A DNA stretch of 30,757 bases. Origin: DATAXV01 sp036272915. Lineage in GTDB: Bacteria > Chloroflexota > Dormibacteria > Dormibacterales > Dormibacteraceae. The stretch spans positions 1-30,757 of the forward strand of contig DATAXV010000041.1 of assembly GCA_036272915.1 (NCBI GenBank), given 5' to 3'. A program made the translations under genes and the position numbers. Below, in pieces: positions 13,802 through 22,205 of the stretch; positions within the stretch are counted from its first letter, which is position 1; each line of letters starts with the position of its first letter. Below the pieces are notes generated by a model. The model was given only the letters and a program-made list of their open reading frames with translations, was not told where the DNA came from and did not search any database.

Positions 13802-14746
13802 ATGCCCGCCACGGAGACCGTCCCCCCGGCCACGCCCGCCGTTCGCGACCGCTTCCAGCTGCATCCGCGCGGTCCCTTCTCGCTCGCCCTCGCCGCCGGC
13901 CACGAGTTCGGGCCGCGCCGGGCGCCGGGCGAGAGCGGGGTGATGCGCCTCGCCTTCTGCCTCGATTCCCTCCGCGGCCAGGCCGGGGTGCTGCTGCGCC
14001 AGGCCGGGGACGGGAGCGTCCACGGCCGGGTGGTGGGCGGCGCCGACCCGGCCGAGGTCGCCCCGCAGGTGGCGAGGATCCTCTCCCTCGACCACGACGG
14101 CGCCGCCTGGCCGGAGGTGGGCCGGACCGATCCGGTGCTGGGCAGGCTCCAGGCTCTCCATCATGGCTTCCGTCCCGTCCTCTTCTGCTCGCCCTACGAG
14201 GCCGCCTGCTGGGGCGTGATCGCCGGCCACCGCCGGCAGCTCCGCGCGCTGCCGGTCCGGCGCGCGCTCTGCCGCCTGGCCGGCGCCGAGTTCGATCTCG
14301 AGGGCGTCGCCGAGCCCGCCTTCCCGACCCCGGAGGCGCTGCTCCGCCTCGATGCCGCGCCAGAGCTCGATCGGGAGCAGATCCGCCGGCTCCACGGCAT
14401 CGCCGAGGCCGCGCTGGAGGGCCGGCTGGACCCCTCCGCGCTGCGCCGGATGGAGCCGGAAGAGGCCCGCGAGCAACTCCGATCGCTGCCCGGGATCGGT
14501 CCCTTCTATTCGGGGCTGATCCTGGTCAGGGCGGCCGGTCCGGTCGACTGCATGGTCTTCGAGCCGCGCCTGCTCCGGGCCGTCGCCCACTACTACCGGC
14601 GCCCGGGGACGCCGGCGGTCCTGGCCGAGCTGGGCGAGCGCTGGCGGCCCTTCCGCAGCTGGGCGGCGGTCCTGATCCGGCGGGCCGGCCATGTCGAGCT
14701 GGGATCGAATCCGCCTCCGGTCCCGGCGAGGGTGCACCCGGAGTAG
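13802..14746 (+). CDS. HhH-GPD-type DNA glycosylase, AlkA-like
   Basis: A 314-aa protein of the DNA-3-methyladenine glycosylase 2 type, which removes alkylated bases. The N-terminal domain (about 15-120) is AlkA-N-like. The helical core has LGRLQALHHGFRPVLFCSPY and EAACWGVIAGHR, the usual substrate-pocket helices. The helix-hairpin-helix is LRSLPGIGPFYSGLILVRA near residue 226. Catalytic Asp is expected after this hairpin (AlkA has LPDDYL), but here it reads VDCMVFEPRLL, with Glu-Pro in its place. Actinobacterial relatives, as I remember them, also carry Glu-Arg/Pro there, so this may be a subfamily trait or altered activity. AGGAGGTG sits 5 nt before the ATG. It is divergent from the WYL gene and shares the 13725 operator region. 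Confidence 0.82.
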   Translation: MPATETVPPATPAVRDRFQLHPRGPFSLALAAGHEFGPRRAPGESGVMRLAFCLDSLRGQAGVLLRQAGDGSVHGRVVGGADPAEVAPQVARILSLDHDGAAWPEVGRTDPVLGRLQALHHGFRPVLFCSPYEAACWGVIAGHRRQLRALPVRRALCRLAGAEFDLEGVAEPAFPTPEALLRLDAAPELDREQIRRLHGIAEAALEGRLDPSALRRMEPEEAREQLRSLPGIGPFYSGLILVRAAGPVDCMVFEPRLLRAVAHYYRRPGTPAVLAELGERWRPFRSWAAVLIRRAGHVELGSNPPPVPARVHPE

Positions 14747-14762
14747 ACTCGCCCGGGGAGCA

Positions 14763-14791
14763 CGGCCACCACGTCTCTGACGTGTCGGCCG
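14763..14791. promoter_or_regulatory. Dyad CGGCC-N2-CACGTC-TCT-GACGTG-N2-GGCCG
   Basis: Eleven paired bases in two blocks around a 3-nt centre, between the AlkA-like gene and the ABC operon. It is either an operator for the ABC pair or a hairpin in its leader. It could also end AlkA transcription, although no T-run follows. Confidence 0.4.
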
Positions 14792-14795
14792 CGCG

Positions 14796-14809
14796 GTGCC
14801 GGCCGGCAC
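14796..14809. promoter_or_regulatory. 14-bp perfect palindrome GTGCCGGCCGGCAC
   Basis: An uninterrupted palindrome 5 bp after the 14763-14791 dyad and about 85 bp before the first ABC exporter gene. Such GC-only palindromes can arise by chance in this composition, so an operator role is only possible. Confidence 0.3.
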
Positions 14810-14892
14810 GGAATGGAGCCACCTCGGGAGGAGGCGGGACCGGGCGGAGTCGCGTGGAGGTCGTCCATCCCTCCCATCCAAGGTGACCTCCA

Positions 14893-16722
14893 GTGGCTGA
14901 TTCGACGATCCCAACCGAGGCGCGGCGCGGCCGTGCCTACGCGCGCCGCGCGGCCCTCGCGCTGCTCGCGCGCGCCTTCCCCGGACGCGTCGCGCTGGCC
15001 GGCGCCACCGCCCTTCTCGGCGGGGCCTTGCCCAGCGTCTTCGCCGTCCTCGTCGGGCGTCTCGTCGGCGAGCTCTCCGGTCCCGCCACCGGCTGGGGAG
15101 CGGCAACCGGCACCCTGGCCGGGATCGGCGCCGTCCTCGTCGCCACCGCCCTGGTCTCCTCGGCCACCTATCCGGTGCAGGCCGACCTCTACCGCCGCTT
15201 CGACGAGCACCTGACGGCGCGGCTGATGTCGGCCGTGCTGCGCGCCCCCGGCCTGGGCCTGTTCGAGGACCCGGAGATGTCCAGCCGCCGCGACGCCGCC
15301 GCCGCCATCGTCCGCTTCGGGCCGGGCGAGCTGGTCAGCGGGCTGATGACCAAGTGGACGGCGCAGGCGGGGGGATTCGCCGCCGGGGTGCTGGTGGCGG
15401 CGACGCTGTCGCCGTCGATCGCGCTGGTGCTCGCCGTCCTCTGGGTCGCCGCCGGCCAGATCCTCCAGGCCAGCTACTACCGGGCCAACCCCTTCTGGAC
15501 CGATCCCCTGCGGCGGGCCGGCTACATGCGCCGTCTGGGGCTGATGCCGGAGTGGGCCAAGGAGCTGCGGATCTTCGGCATCTCCGACTGGGTGATCGAT
15601 CGCTTCGGCCGGGAGTGGACGCAGGTCATGGCCGAGCTCTGGCAGGCGCGCCGCGTGGGCCGCCTCCCTCTGCTCATCCTGGCCGGGCTCATCGTCGCCG
15701 TCCACCTCGGGGCCGTCGCCCTGGTCGTCCACTCGATCCTGGTCGGCGCCCTCTCGCTGGGCGCCCTGACCGTGCTCGTGCAGGGTCTCTTCGGGATGGC
15801 GTCCCTGGCCAGCCAGGATGGCGACGTCTGGGTCGAGAACGGGGCCGTCCCCATCCCCGACCTGCTCGGCTTCGAGCGCGGTCTCGACCGCGACCGGCCG
15901 AGGACCGCCTCGCTGCGGCCGGCCTCCGCCCTGCCCCGCCGAGAGATCCGCTTCGAGGGCGTCGGCTTCGGCTATCCGGGGAGCAGCGGCCTCCTCTTCG
16001 ACCGCCTCGACCTGACCATCCCCGCCGGCCGGTCGCTGGCGATCGTCGGCCTCAACGGAGCCGGCAAGACCACCCTGATCAAGCTGCTCACCGGCCTTCG
16101 CCGTCCCGACCGGGGACGGATCGCGATCGACGGCGAGGACCTGCGCGAGCTGGAGCCGGAGAGCTGGTACCGGCAGGTCGCGGCGATCTTCCAGGATTTT
16201 CAGCGCTATGCCCTCACCGTCCGGGAGAACGTCGGCTTCGGCGCCGCCGAGATGATGGAGCGGCCGGAGTCGGAGGTGCTGATCCGGCGGGCGCTGGAGC
16301 GGGCAGGGGCCCGCGACCTGGTCGACCGGCTGCCCCTGGGCCTGGACACCCCACTCTCCCGGCGGTTCGCCGGCGGCGTCGACCTCTCCGGCGGCCAGTG
16401 GCAGCGGATCGCCCTCGCCCGCGCCCTGATGGCGGTCGAGGCGGGGGCGCGCGTCCTCTGCCTGGACGAGCCCACCGCGCAGCTCGATGTGCGCGCCGAG
16501 GCCGACCTCTACGGGCGCTTCCTGGAGCTCACCCGAGGGCTGACCACGATCGTCATCAGCCACCGCTTCTCGACCGTCCGGCGGGCCGACCGGATCGTCG
16601 TCCTCGACCGTGGGCGGATCGTCGAGGACGGCAGCCACCAGGAGCTGGTCGCCGCCGCCGGAACCTACGCCCGGCTGTTCCGCCGCCAGGCGGCGCGGTA
16701 CGAGGCCGCCTCCGATGGTTGA
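14893..16722 (+). CDS. ABC exporter half-transporter (TMD-NBD), subunit 1
   Basis: A 609-aa fused membrane and ATPase subunit of a type I exporter. Residues about 20-310 hold the six-helix membrane domain, without a peptidase C39 or signal extension. The ATPase has Walker A IVGLNGAGKTTLIKLL, Q-loop AAIFQDFQRY, signature LSGGQWQRIALARALM, Walker B VLCLDEPTAQLD and switch His in TIVISHRFSTVRRADR. The LSGGQW signature and the FQDFxxY Q-loop resemble lantibiotic and other peptide exporters (LanT/NisT type) more than drug exporters. GTG at 14893 is preceded by AAGGTGA. The next ABC gene starts inside this one (8-bp overlap), so the two very likely form a heterodimer. The cargo is unknown and I found no precursor-peptide gene nearby. 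Confidence 0.9.
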   Translation: MADSTIPTEARRGRAYARRAALALLARAFPGRVALAGATALLGGALPSVFAVLVGRLVGELSGPATGWGAATGTLAGIGAVLVATALVSSATYPVQADLYRRFDEHLTARLMSAVLRAPGLGLFEDPEMSSRRDAAAAIVRFGPGELVSGLMTKWTAQAGGFAAGVLVAATLSPSIALVLAVLWVAAGQILQASYYRANPFWTDPLRRAGYMRRLGLMPEWAKELRIFGISDWVIDRFGREWTQVMAELWQARRVGRLPLLILAGLIVAVHLGAVALVVHSILVGALSLGALTVLVQGLFGMASLASQDGDVWVENGAVPIPDLLGFERGLDRDRPRTASLRPASALPRREIRFEGVGFGYPGSSGLLFDRLDLTIPAGRSLAIVGLNGAGKTTLIKLLTGLRRPDRGRIAIDGEDLRELEPESWYRQVAAIFQDFQRYALTVRENVGFGAAEMMERPESEVLIRRALERAGARDLVDRLPLGLDTPLSRRFAGGVDLSGGQWQRIALARALMAVEAGARVLCLDEPTAQLDVRAEADLYGRFLELTRGLTTIVISHRFSTVRRADRIVVLDRGRIVEDGSHQELVAAAGTYARLFRRQAARYEAASDG

Positions 16723-18514
16723 GCAGCCGCCGGCCTCCCGTCTGCGCGCCGCCGTGAGCATGGTCCGGCTGGCCTGGTCGGGCGACCCTCGCCGCAGCCT
16801 GATCGCCGTCGGTCTCACCGGCCTTCAGGCTCTGGTCGCATCGCTCTTCGCGCTCTGGCTGAAGCTCATGATCGACGGTGTCCAGGCGCACAGGACCCTG
16901 GAGCTGGTGCTGGCGGCGGTGGCGATCGCGCTCTCCATCGGCGTCGGCGCCGGGCTCGACTTCGCCACCTCCCGCGTCCGCGTGGCGCTCAACGAGCGGG
17001 TCCACCACCTGGTCGAGCTGCGCCTGCTCGAGGCCGTGGCGCGCACGCCGACGCTGGCCATCCACGAGAACCCCGCCCACATCGGCCAGCTGGAGATGCT
17101 GGAGGCAGAGTCCTGGGAGTTCGGCGACGCCATCCCCTCGCTGGTCACGGTCCTTCAGAGCGTCATCCGGGTGATCATCACCGCCCTGCTCCTGGCCAGC
17201 GTCACCCCCCTGCTGCTGCTGCTGCCCCTGTTCGGGCTGCCGGCCCTCCTCCTCAGCCCCATCACCGGCGACCTCTTCAACCGCGGCAACGAGCTCTCCG
17301 CCGAGGCCTCCCGCCGGGCCGTCGATCTCTTCGAGCTGGCGACCGGAGAGGCGGCGGCCAAGGAGGTCCGCCTGTTCCGGCTGGCTCGGCCGATCCTGGA
17401 CCGCTTCCACCGCGCTCACGCCCAGGTCCGTGAGACTCACGTCGGCGTCGGCATTCGCGGAGGCGCCATCGGCCTGGCCGCCGACCTCGTCTTCATCCTT
17501 GGCTATCTGGGCGCCATCGTCCTGGCCGTGGCCCGGGTCCGCTCCGGTCAGGCCGGGGTCGGCGACGTCGCCCTGACCGCGGTGCTGGCGGGACAGGTGC
17601 TGAGCCTGATCACCGGTTTCGTCGGGTCGCTCCAGTGGGTCCAGCGGACGATGCGCGCATGCGCGCGCTTCGTCTATCTGACCGACGTCGCCGAGACCGA
17701 TCGCGCCGGGGTCGACGCCGGCCTGCGGGTGCCGGAGCGGCTCCGGCGGGGAATCCGGCTGGAGGCGGTGAGCTATCGCTACCCCACCGCCGAGGAGGAC
17801 AGCCTGCGGTCGCTCGACGTCTTCCTGCCGGCCGGCTCGACGGTGGCGGTGGTGGGGGAGAACGGCGCCGGCAAGAGCACCCTGGTCAAGCTGCTGGCCG
17901 GCCTCTACCGGCCGAACGCCGGATCGATCCGGGTCGACGGCCTGGACCTCGCCCGGCTCGACCCCGAGCGGTGGCGGGAGCGGATCTCGGCCGCCTTCCA
18001 GGACCACGCGCGCTTCGAGTTCGCCGTGCGGGAGACGGTCGGCATCGGCAGCCTGGACGCGGTCGGGGACGAGGATGCGGTGATGGCCGCCCTGCGCCGG
18101 GCGGCGGCCGACGACGTGGTTCGCCCGCTGCCCCTGGGCCTGGGCACGCAGCTCGGCTCGGCCTGGGGCGGGATCGACCTCTCCGGCGGGCAGTGGCAGA
18201 AGCTGGCCCTGGGCCGGGCGATGATGCGCACCGAACCTCTGCTGCTCCTCCTCGACGAGCCCACCGCCGCGATCGACGCCGACACCGAGCACCGCCTCTT
18301 CGCCAGCTGGACCGACGCCGCCGGCGAGCTCCGCGAGCTGACCGGGGCGATCACGCTGCTGGTCTCGCACCGCTTCTCGACGGTGCGGATGGCGGACCTG
18401 ATCCTGGTCCTCCGGCGCGGCCGCCTGGTCGAGCAGGGGACGCACGAGGAGCTCATGGGCAAGGGCGGCCTCTACGCCGAGCTCTACACGCTTCAGGCGG
18501 CCGCCTACCGCTGA
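16715..18514 (+). CDS. ABC exporter half-transporter (TMD-NBD), subunit 2
   Basis: A 599-aa partner of the preceding subunit. The ATG at 16715 lies 8 bp inside the upstream gene, which gives coupled translation; longer forms of the frame are discarded because they run deep into that gene. The membrane domain (about residues 10-310) is followed by the ATPase: Walker A VVGENGAGKSTLVKLLAGLY, Q-loop AAFQDHARFEF, signature LSGGQWQKLALGRAMM, Walker B LLLLLDEPTAAID and switch LLVSHRFSTVRMAD. Both ATPase sites look complete in both subunits, so neither partner is obviously degenerate. The complex sits in the cytoplasmic membrane and exports an unknown substrate, possibly a peptide, given the LSGGQW signature. 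Confidence 0.9.
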   Translation: MVEQPPASRLRAAVSMVRLAWSGDPRRSLIAVGLTGLQALVASLFALWLKLMIDGVQAHRTLELVLAAVAIALSIGVGAGLDFATSRVRVALNERVHHLVELRLLEAVARTPTLAIHENPAHIGQLEMLEAESWEFGDAIPSLVTVLQSVIRVIITALLLASVTPLLLLLPLFGLPALLLSPITGDLFNRGNELSAEASRRAVDLFELATGEAAAKEVRLFRLARPILDRFHRAHAQVRETHVGVGIRGGAIGLAADLVFILGYLGAIVLAVARVRSGQAGVGDVALTAVLAGQVLSLITGFVGSLQWVQRTMRACARFVYLTDVAETDRAGVDAGLRVPERLRRGIRLEAVSYRYPTAEEDSLRSLDVFLPAGSTVAVVGENGAGKSTLVKLLAGLYRPNAGSIRVDGLDLARLDPERWRERISAAFQDHARFEFAVRETVGIGSLDAVGDEDAVMAALRRAAADDVVRPLPLGLGTQLGSAWGGIDLSGGQWQKLALGRAMMRTEPLLLLLDEPTAAIDADTEHRLFASWTDAAGELRELTGAITLLVSHRFSTVRMADLILVLRRGRLVEQGTHEELMGKGGLYAELYTLQAAAYR

Positions 18515-18586
18515 TCGCCGCTCTCGTAGAGTGGCATTCGGGCGTGCGCGCGACGCACAGGGCCGGTCGGGTTGGGAGGAACGCAG

Positions 18587-19831
18587 GTGCAGGGATTGCT
18601 GGCCGCCATCCGCAATCGGGGGCTGGTCGCGCTGATGTTCGGGCACATGACCCTCGACAGCTATGTCGGCGTGCTCCCCGTCCTCTATCCACTGCTCATC
18701 GGCCGCTACCACATCGATCTGGTCACGGTCGGCCTGGTCTCCTTCGCCTACCAGGGGATGTCCTCCCTGTCCCAGCCGTTCTTCGGCCTCGTCGCCGACC
18801 GCTGGGGGACCCGCTTCGTCGGCGGCGCCCTGCTCTGGGCGGCGATCTGGGTCGCCGCCATCGGCTTCGCCCCCTCGCTGCCCCTCCTCATCGCGTGCGC
18901 CGGCGTCGCCGGCCTCGGCTCCGGCTTCTTCCACCCGCTGGGCGCGGTCAGCGTCCGGCGCCTGCTGCCCGACCGCGGCCGCAGCACGGCGATGTCGCTC
19001 TACGTCTCCGGCGGCACCTTCGGCGTCGCCATCGGCCCGCTGCTGGGCGTGTTCGCCTTCGGCCTGCTCGCGATCAGGGGCACGATCCTGCTGCTCATCC
19101 CCGGCGCCCTCTTCTCCTGCTTCCTGCTGCTCTGGATGCGGGGAAAGGGACGGGCGGCGCCCGGGCGCCGCGCCGTCGTCGCCCCGCCCGGGGCCGGGGC
19201 CGGGGGCGCCCTGCCCCTCGTGCCGCTGGTGGCGACCATCGTCCTGACCATGTCCCGGAGCTGGACCACGTTCACGCTCGAGGCCTTCATCCCGACCTGG
19301 TATCACCAGCTCGGCTACGGGCCGTGGTTCTACGGTGCCCTGGCCTCGACCCTGGTCCTGGCCAGCGCCGTCGGCACCGTCGGCTGCGGCACCCTGGCCG
19401 ATCGCTTCGGCCGCCGGCTGATCGTGATCGTCGCCCTGGTCCTCAGCGTCCCCGCGGTCCTGCTCTTCGTCGCCTTCCCCGGACCCGAGGCCTTCGTCAC
19501 CGCCGTGCTGGTCGGCTTCCTGGCCGCCTCGACGGCGCCGCTGATGCTGATGATGGCCCAGGAGCTGGTCTCCCAGCGGGCGGGCCTGGCCTCGGGTCTG
19601 ATCCTCGGCATCGGCTTCCTCACCGGTGCCGTCGGGGTTCCGGTGACCGGCCTGGTGGGGGACAGTCTCGGGCTCCAGGCGGCGCTCCTCCTGCAGGTGC
19701 TGGTCGTCGTGATCACCATCCCGATCTCGTTCTTCCTCCCCTCCGAGCGCTTTCTTCGCGGTCTTCGGGGGCCGGCTCCCGAGATCGAGCAGCCGGCGCC
19801 GGTTCCGGCCGGCGCGGGCGGAGGCAGCTGA
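18587..19831 (+). CDS. MFS exporter, fosmidomycin-resistance (Fsr)-like
   Basis: A 414-aa, 12-helix transporter. FGHMTLDSYVGVLPVLYPLL in TM1, GLVADRWGTR (motif A) and GFFHPLGAVSVRRL in the fourth helix region are typical of the Fsr branch of the major facilitator superfamily. A second motif A, LADRFGRRL, lies in the C-half. Start GTG at 18587 has GGGAGGA 6 nt upstream; a TTG at 18572 would precede that site. It follows the ABC pair after 72 bp that hold a TAGAGT box (18527-18532) and a small dyad GTGCG-N5-CGCAC (18544-18558), so it may be transcribed with the ABC genes or on its own. The substrate is not determinable; fosmidomycin efflux is known only for E. coli Fsr. Confidence 0.86.
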   Translation: MQGLLAAIRNRGLVALMFGHMTLDSYVGVLPVLYPLLIGRYHIDLVTVGLVSFAYQGMSSLSQPFFGLVADRWGTRFVGGALLWAAIWVAAIGFAPSLPLLIACAGVAGLGSGFFHPLGAVSVRRLLPDRGRSTAMSLYVSGGTFGVAIGPLLGVFAFGLLAIRGTILLLIPGALFSCFLLLWMRGKGRAAPGRRAVVAPPGAGAGGALPLVPLVATIVLTMSRSWTTFTLEAFIPTWYHQLGYGPWFYGALASTLVLASAVGTVGCGTLADRFGRRLIVIVALVLSVPAVLLFVAFPGPEAFVTAVLVGFLAASTAPLMLMMAQELVSQRAGLASGLILGIGFLTGAVGVPVTGLVGDSLGLQAALLLQVLVVVITIPISFFLPSERFLRGLRGPAPEIEQPAPVPAGAGGGS

Positions 19832-19862
19832 CGCCCATCTCCGGCTGACCTCTCCCACGTCG

Positions 19863-19890
19863 GGGCGTCTCCCGGGCCACGGAGACACCC
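19863..19890 (+). terminator. Hairpin after the Fsr-like gene
   Basis: GTCTCC (19867-19872) pairs with GGAGAC (19881-19886) around an 8-nt loop, and outer GGG/CCC extend the stem past one mismatch. It lies 31 bp after the stop codon. No T-run follows, as is common in GC-rich genomes. Confidence 0.4.
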
Positions 19891-19959
19891 ATGGTCGGTT
19901 CGGTCGGCGTGTTGGATTGTCGTGTCGATTCCCACGGCGGAGCGGAAGATGGGGGGAAG

Positions 19960-20769
19960 ATGTATCCCTTCGAGCGCTTCACGGACGAGGCCAAGCGGAC
20001 GCTGACGCTCGCGCAGGAGGAAGCTGAGACCACCCGCCACTCCTACATCGGTACGGAGCATCTGCTGGTCGCCCTGATCGCCAATACCGATGGAATCGCG
20101 CACCGCGTCCTCACCGGCCTGGGTCTGGAGATCGAGAAGCTCAGGGAGGAGGTCGGGGCGGTCCTGGAGCGCGACGAGCACGCCGTCATCCAGCAGATCA
20201 TCCCCACCTCCCGGGTGAAGAAGGTTATCGAGATCTCCTTCGAGGAGGCTCGCCGCACGGGAAGCAACCACGTCGGTACGGAGCACCTGCTCCTCGGGCT
20301 GTTGATCGAGGCCGAGGGCATCGCCGCCCGCGTTCTCGAGGACCTCGGTGCGTCCCTGGACCGGGTGCGGGCCGAGACCGAGCGCATACGTGCCACGGGA
20401 GCCACCGAGCATCACCAGCGGACCGGTCCACCGGGCGGCCCCACCCGGCCAAGGCCGCAGGTTCCCGGCCCTGCCAACCTCCCCGAACTGGGGCCGGACG
20501 CTCGGGATCTGCTTCGTCTCGCCTCGGCGATCGCCTCCGCCGAGGCAGCGTCGGCGGTCGGTCTGGAGCACGTGATCCGAGCGCTCGACGACCCGGCGGT
20601 GCGTTCGCTCCTGCAGGCCGCGGCCACGTTCAGGCAGGCGGTGGCGGCCAGGGAAGAGGCGACCGCGGCCGGCGACTTCGGTGCCGCGAGGAGCCGGAGG
20701 GAGGAGGAGCAGCGGCTCCGGGAGGAATACGCCCAGGCCGAGGCGAGGTGGCGGCGCCAGCTCGGCTGA
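19960..20769 (+). CDS. Stand-alone ClpC N-domain protein with UVR-like tail
   Basis: A 269-aa protein starting MYPFERFTDEAKRTLTLAQE, exactly like a ClpC chaperone. The two Clp-N repeats are complete: SYIGTEHLLVALI with ARRTGSNHVGTEHLLLGLL, about residues 5-145. A Pro-rich linker (PGGPTRPRPQVPG) follows, then a helical stretch and, near residues 225-255, AAREEATAAGDFGAARSRRE, which matches the UVR motif of the ClpC middle domain. The AAA+ ATPase modules are missing, and no frame for them follows. Clp-N domains bind adaptors and substrates, and UVR motifs mediate contacts with McsA/ClpC, so it may modulate a ClpC encoded elsewhere (inference). ATG 19960 is chosen for its fit to ClpC starts and the GGGGGA upstream; the earlier in-frame start at 19891 looks non-coding. 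Confidence 0.85.
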   Translation: MYPFERFTDEAKRTLTLAQEEAETTRHSYIGTEHLLVALIANTDGIAHRVLTGLGLEIEKLREEVGAVLERDEHAVIQQIIPTSRVKKVIEISFEEARRTGSNHVGTEHLLLGLLIEAEGIAARVLEDLGASLDRVRAETERIRATGATEHHQRTGPPGGPTRPRPQVPGPANLPELGPDARDLLRLASAIASAEAASAVGLEHVIRALDDPAVRSLLQAAATFRQAVAAREEATAAGDFGAARSRREEEQRLREEYAQAEARWRRQLG

Positions 20770-20840
20770 GCCGCGGCATGCCCGTTAGAGCGACCATCCG
20801 ATGACGCCGATCACGCCGGGGTCCGGCGGGATCGGGCTGA

Positions 20841-20886
20841 TCGGACGGGGGGCCCGCCCCCGGTTGAGGGCGGGCCCGGAGTCCGA
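20841..20886. terminator. Strong bidirectional hairpin between convergent genes
   Basis: GGGCCCGCCC (20850-20859) pairs perfectly with 20868-20877 around CCGGTTGA. The outer arms TCGGAC (20841-20846) and GTCCGA (20881-20886) add 6 bp. It lies between the ends of the ClpC-N gene and the glycosyltransferase gene and probably stops transcription from both sides. Confidence 0.7.
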
Positions 20887-20891
20887 CGGTG

Positions 20892-22040
20892 TCAGGAGGA
20901 CTGGCCGGTGGGCTCCAGTGCCGGGGGCTTCCCGGCGATGGCCCTGACCTCCACTCCCTGGAATACCGACTGCGCCGGGACCGGCATCGTGACCGCGGCG
21001 GGCTCGGCCCACTCCGCGACCAGGCCGCGATAGACGCGCTCGTAGTCGTCGACCATCCGGGCCGTGGAGAAGCGCCTCAGGGCCCGGCTCCGGCACCGCT
21101 CCCGGTCTATCTCGCCGGCCACCAGGCAGGCCTTGGTCATGGCCCGCCGGTCGGCGCAGAGGAACCCGTCGACGCCGGCCTCGATGATCTCCGGGGCCGC
21201 CCCCCGCGGCTGGGTGATGACCGGCGTGCCGCAGGCCAGAGACTCGATGAACATCAGGCCGAAGGGCTCGTCCCAGGCCTGAGGCGCGACCAGGGCGATG
21301 GCGCCGCCGAGCAGCTCGTTCTTCTGGCGGTCGTCGGCCTCGCCCACCCACTCCACGTCGGGGTGCTCGAGCAGGGGCCGGACCTCAGAGTCGAAGTAGC
21401 GCTGGTTGACGGGGTGGATCGGTCCGGCCAGCTTCATCGGGATGCCCGCGTCGATGGCGGCGCGGATGGCCGTGGCCGGATCCTTCTCCGGCGACATCCG
21501 GCCCAGGAAGAGCACGTAGCCGCCGTCGCCCGGACCCAGGTCGAAGGTGAGGGACAGGTTGAGGCCGTGGTGGACGGTCGCCCTCCAGTTGAGGTCGAGG
21601 TCGGCCAGCGGCTTCCGCTGCATGTCGCTGATCGAGATCAGCGCCTGGCCGGCGCTGGCCGCGAACAGAGGCCGCAGCTCGGGCAGGTCGAGCCGCCCGT
21701 GCAGGGTCGTCACCACCGGCGCCCGGAACTGAGCCCCGGCCAGCCAGGGCATGTAGTCGAGGTGGGCGTGGATGACGTCGAACTGGTCCGACATCCGCAC
21801 CGCCTCCAGCACCTCGTAGGCGTGCCAGGCGATGGGGTCCGAGACCTCGGACTCCCAGATCGGTCTGGGGATCACCGGGTGCAGCCGGGCCAGCGTCTCC
21901 GACCCTCCGGAGGCGAACAGGGTCACGTCGTGGCCGCGCCGGGCCAGCTCGTCCGCGAGTACGGATACCACCCGCTCCGTCCCACCGTATCTGGTGGGCG
22001 GTACGGGCACGTACAGGGGAGCCAGTTGCGCGATTCTCAC
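20892..22040 (-). CDS. GT4-family glycosyltransferase
   Basis: A 382-aa GT-B fold enzyme that moves a sugar from a nucleotide donor. The acceptor-side N-domain begins VRIAQLAPLYVPVPPTRYGG and TERVVSVLADELARRGHDVT, the usual glycine-rich start. In the C-domain, VLFLGRMSPEKDPATAIRAA and EPFGLMFIESLACGTPVITQ carry the family's donor-binding E-x7-E motif. The start is GTG at 22040 with AAGGAG 8 nt upstream; the frame continues 180 nt further but that part is low-complexity. It lies downstream of a glycogen-debranching-type gene in the same direction, with a CRP-like site in the 190-bp gap. A role in glucan or trehalose-type glycoside metabolism is inferred from that neighbour; donor and acceptor are unknown. 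Confidence 0.88.
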   Translation of the reverse strand: MRIAQLAPLYVPVPPTRYGGTERVVSVLADELARRGHDVTLFASGGSETLARLHPVIPRPIWESEVSDPIAWHAYEVLEAVRMSDQFDVIHAHLDYMPWLAGAQFRAPVVTTLHGRLDLPELRPLFAASAGQALISISDMQRKPLADLDLNWRATVHHGLNLSLTFDLGPGDGGYVLFLGRMSPEKDPATAIRAAIDAGIPMKLAGPIHPVNQRYFDSEVRPLLEHPDVEWVGEADDRQKNELLGGAIALVAPQAWDEPFGLMFIESLACGTPVITQPRGAAPEIIEAGVDGFLCADRRAMTKACLVAGEIDRERCRSRALRRFSTARMVDDYERVYRGLVAEWAEPAAVTMPVPAQSVFQGVEVRAIAGKPPALEPTGQSS

Positions 22041-22088
22041 CGATCGAACTCCTTTGCCGCACACAGGCGGACTTGGGAGGCCGGGGGC

Positions 22089-22103
22089 CAGGCAGGGTGC
22101 CTG
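22089..22103. repeat. Small hairpin in the glycosyltransferase leader
   Basis: CAGGCA-GGG-TGCCTG, 6-bp arms, 49-63 bp before the GTG at 22040. It could be a leader hairpin or operator; it is short enough to be chance. Confidence 0.2.
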
Positions 22104-22205
22104 CAGGGGCGGGCGATCCAGGGTCAATGGTGCCCCGGCCACACTCGTGGCGCCGAGTCTGGCGCAGGACCCCGGTGGCCGTCTGTGACGCGCCGCCGAT
22201 CCGGG

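Noticed and set aside
14813..14892. Possible precursor-peptide gene before the ABC pair
   Set aside because: The frame has no stop before the ABC gene and runs on out of phase inside it. There is no leader/core pattern or clustered Cys/Ser/Thr.
16556..19888. 1110-codon open frame opposite the ABC and MFS genes
   Set aside because: Its repetitive Asp/Gln/Arg/Gly-rich sequence mirrors the codon bias of the genes on the other strand. No start signal or domain is seen.
20882..20891. Further half-copies of the WYL-type operator (GACGGTGTCAGG near 20885; GACGGTGTCA near 30463)
   Set aside because: Only one arm is present, and the matches fall at the end or start of coding sequence, so they are likely chance.
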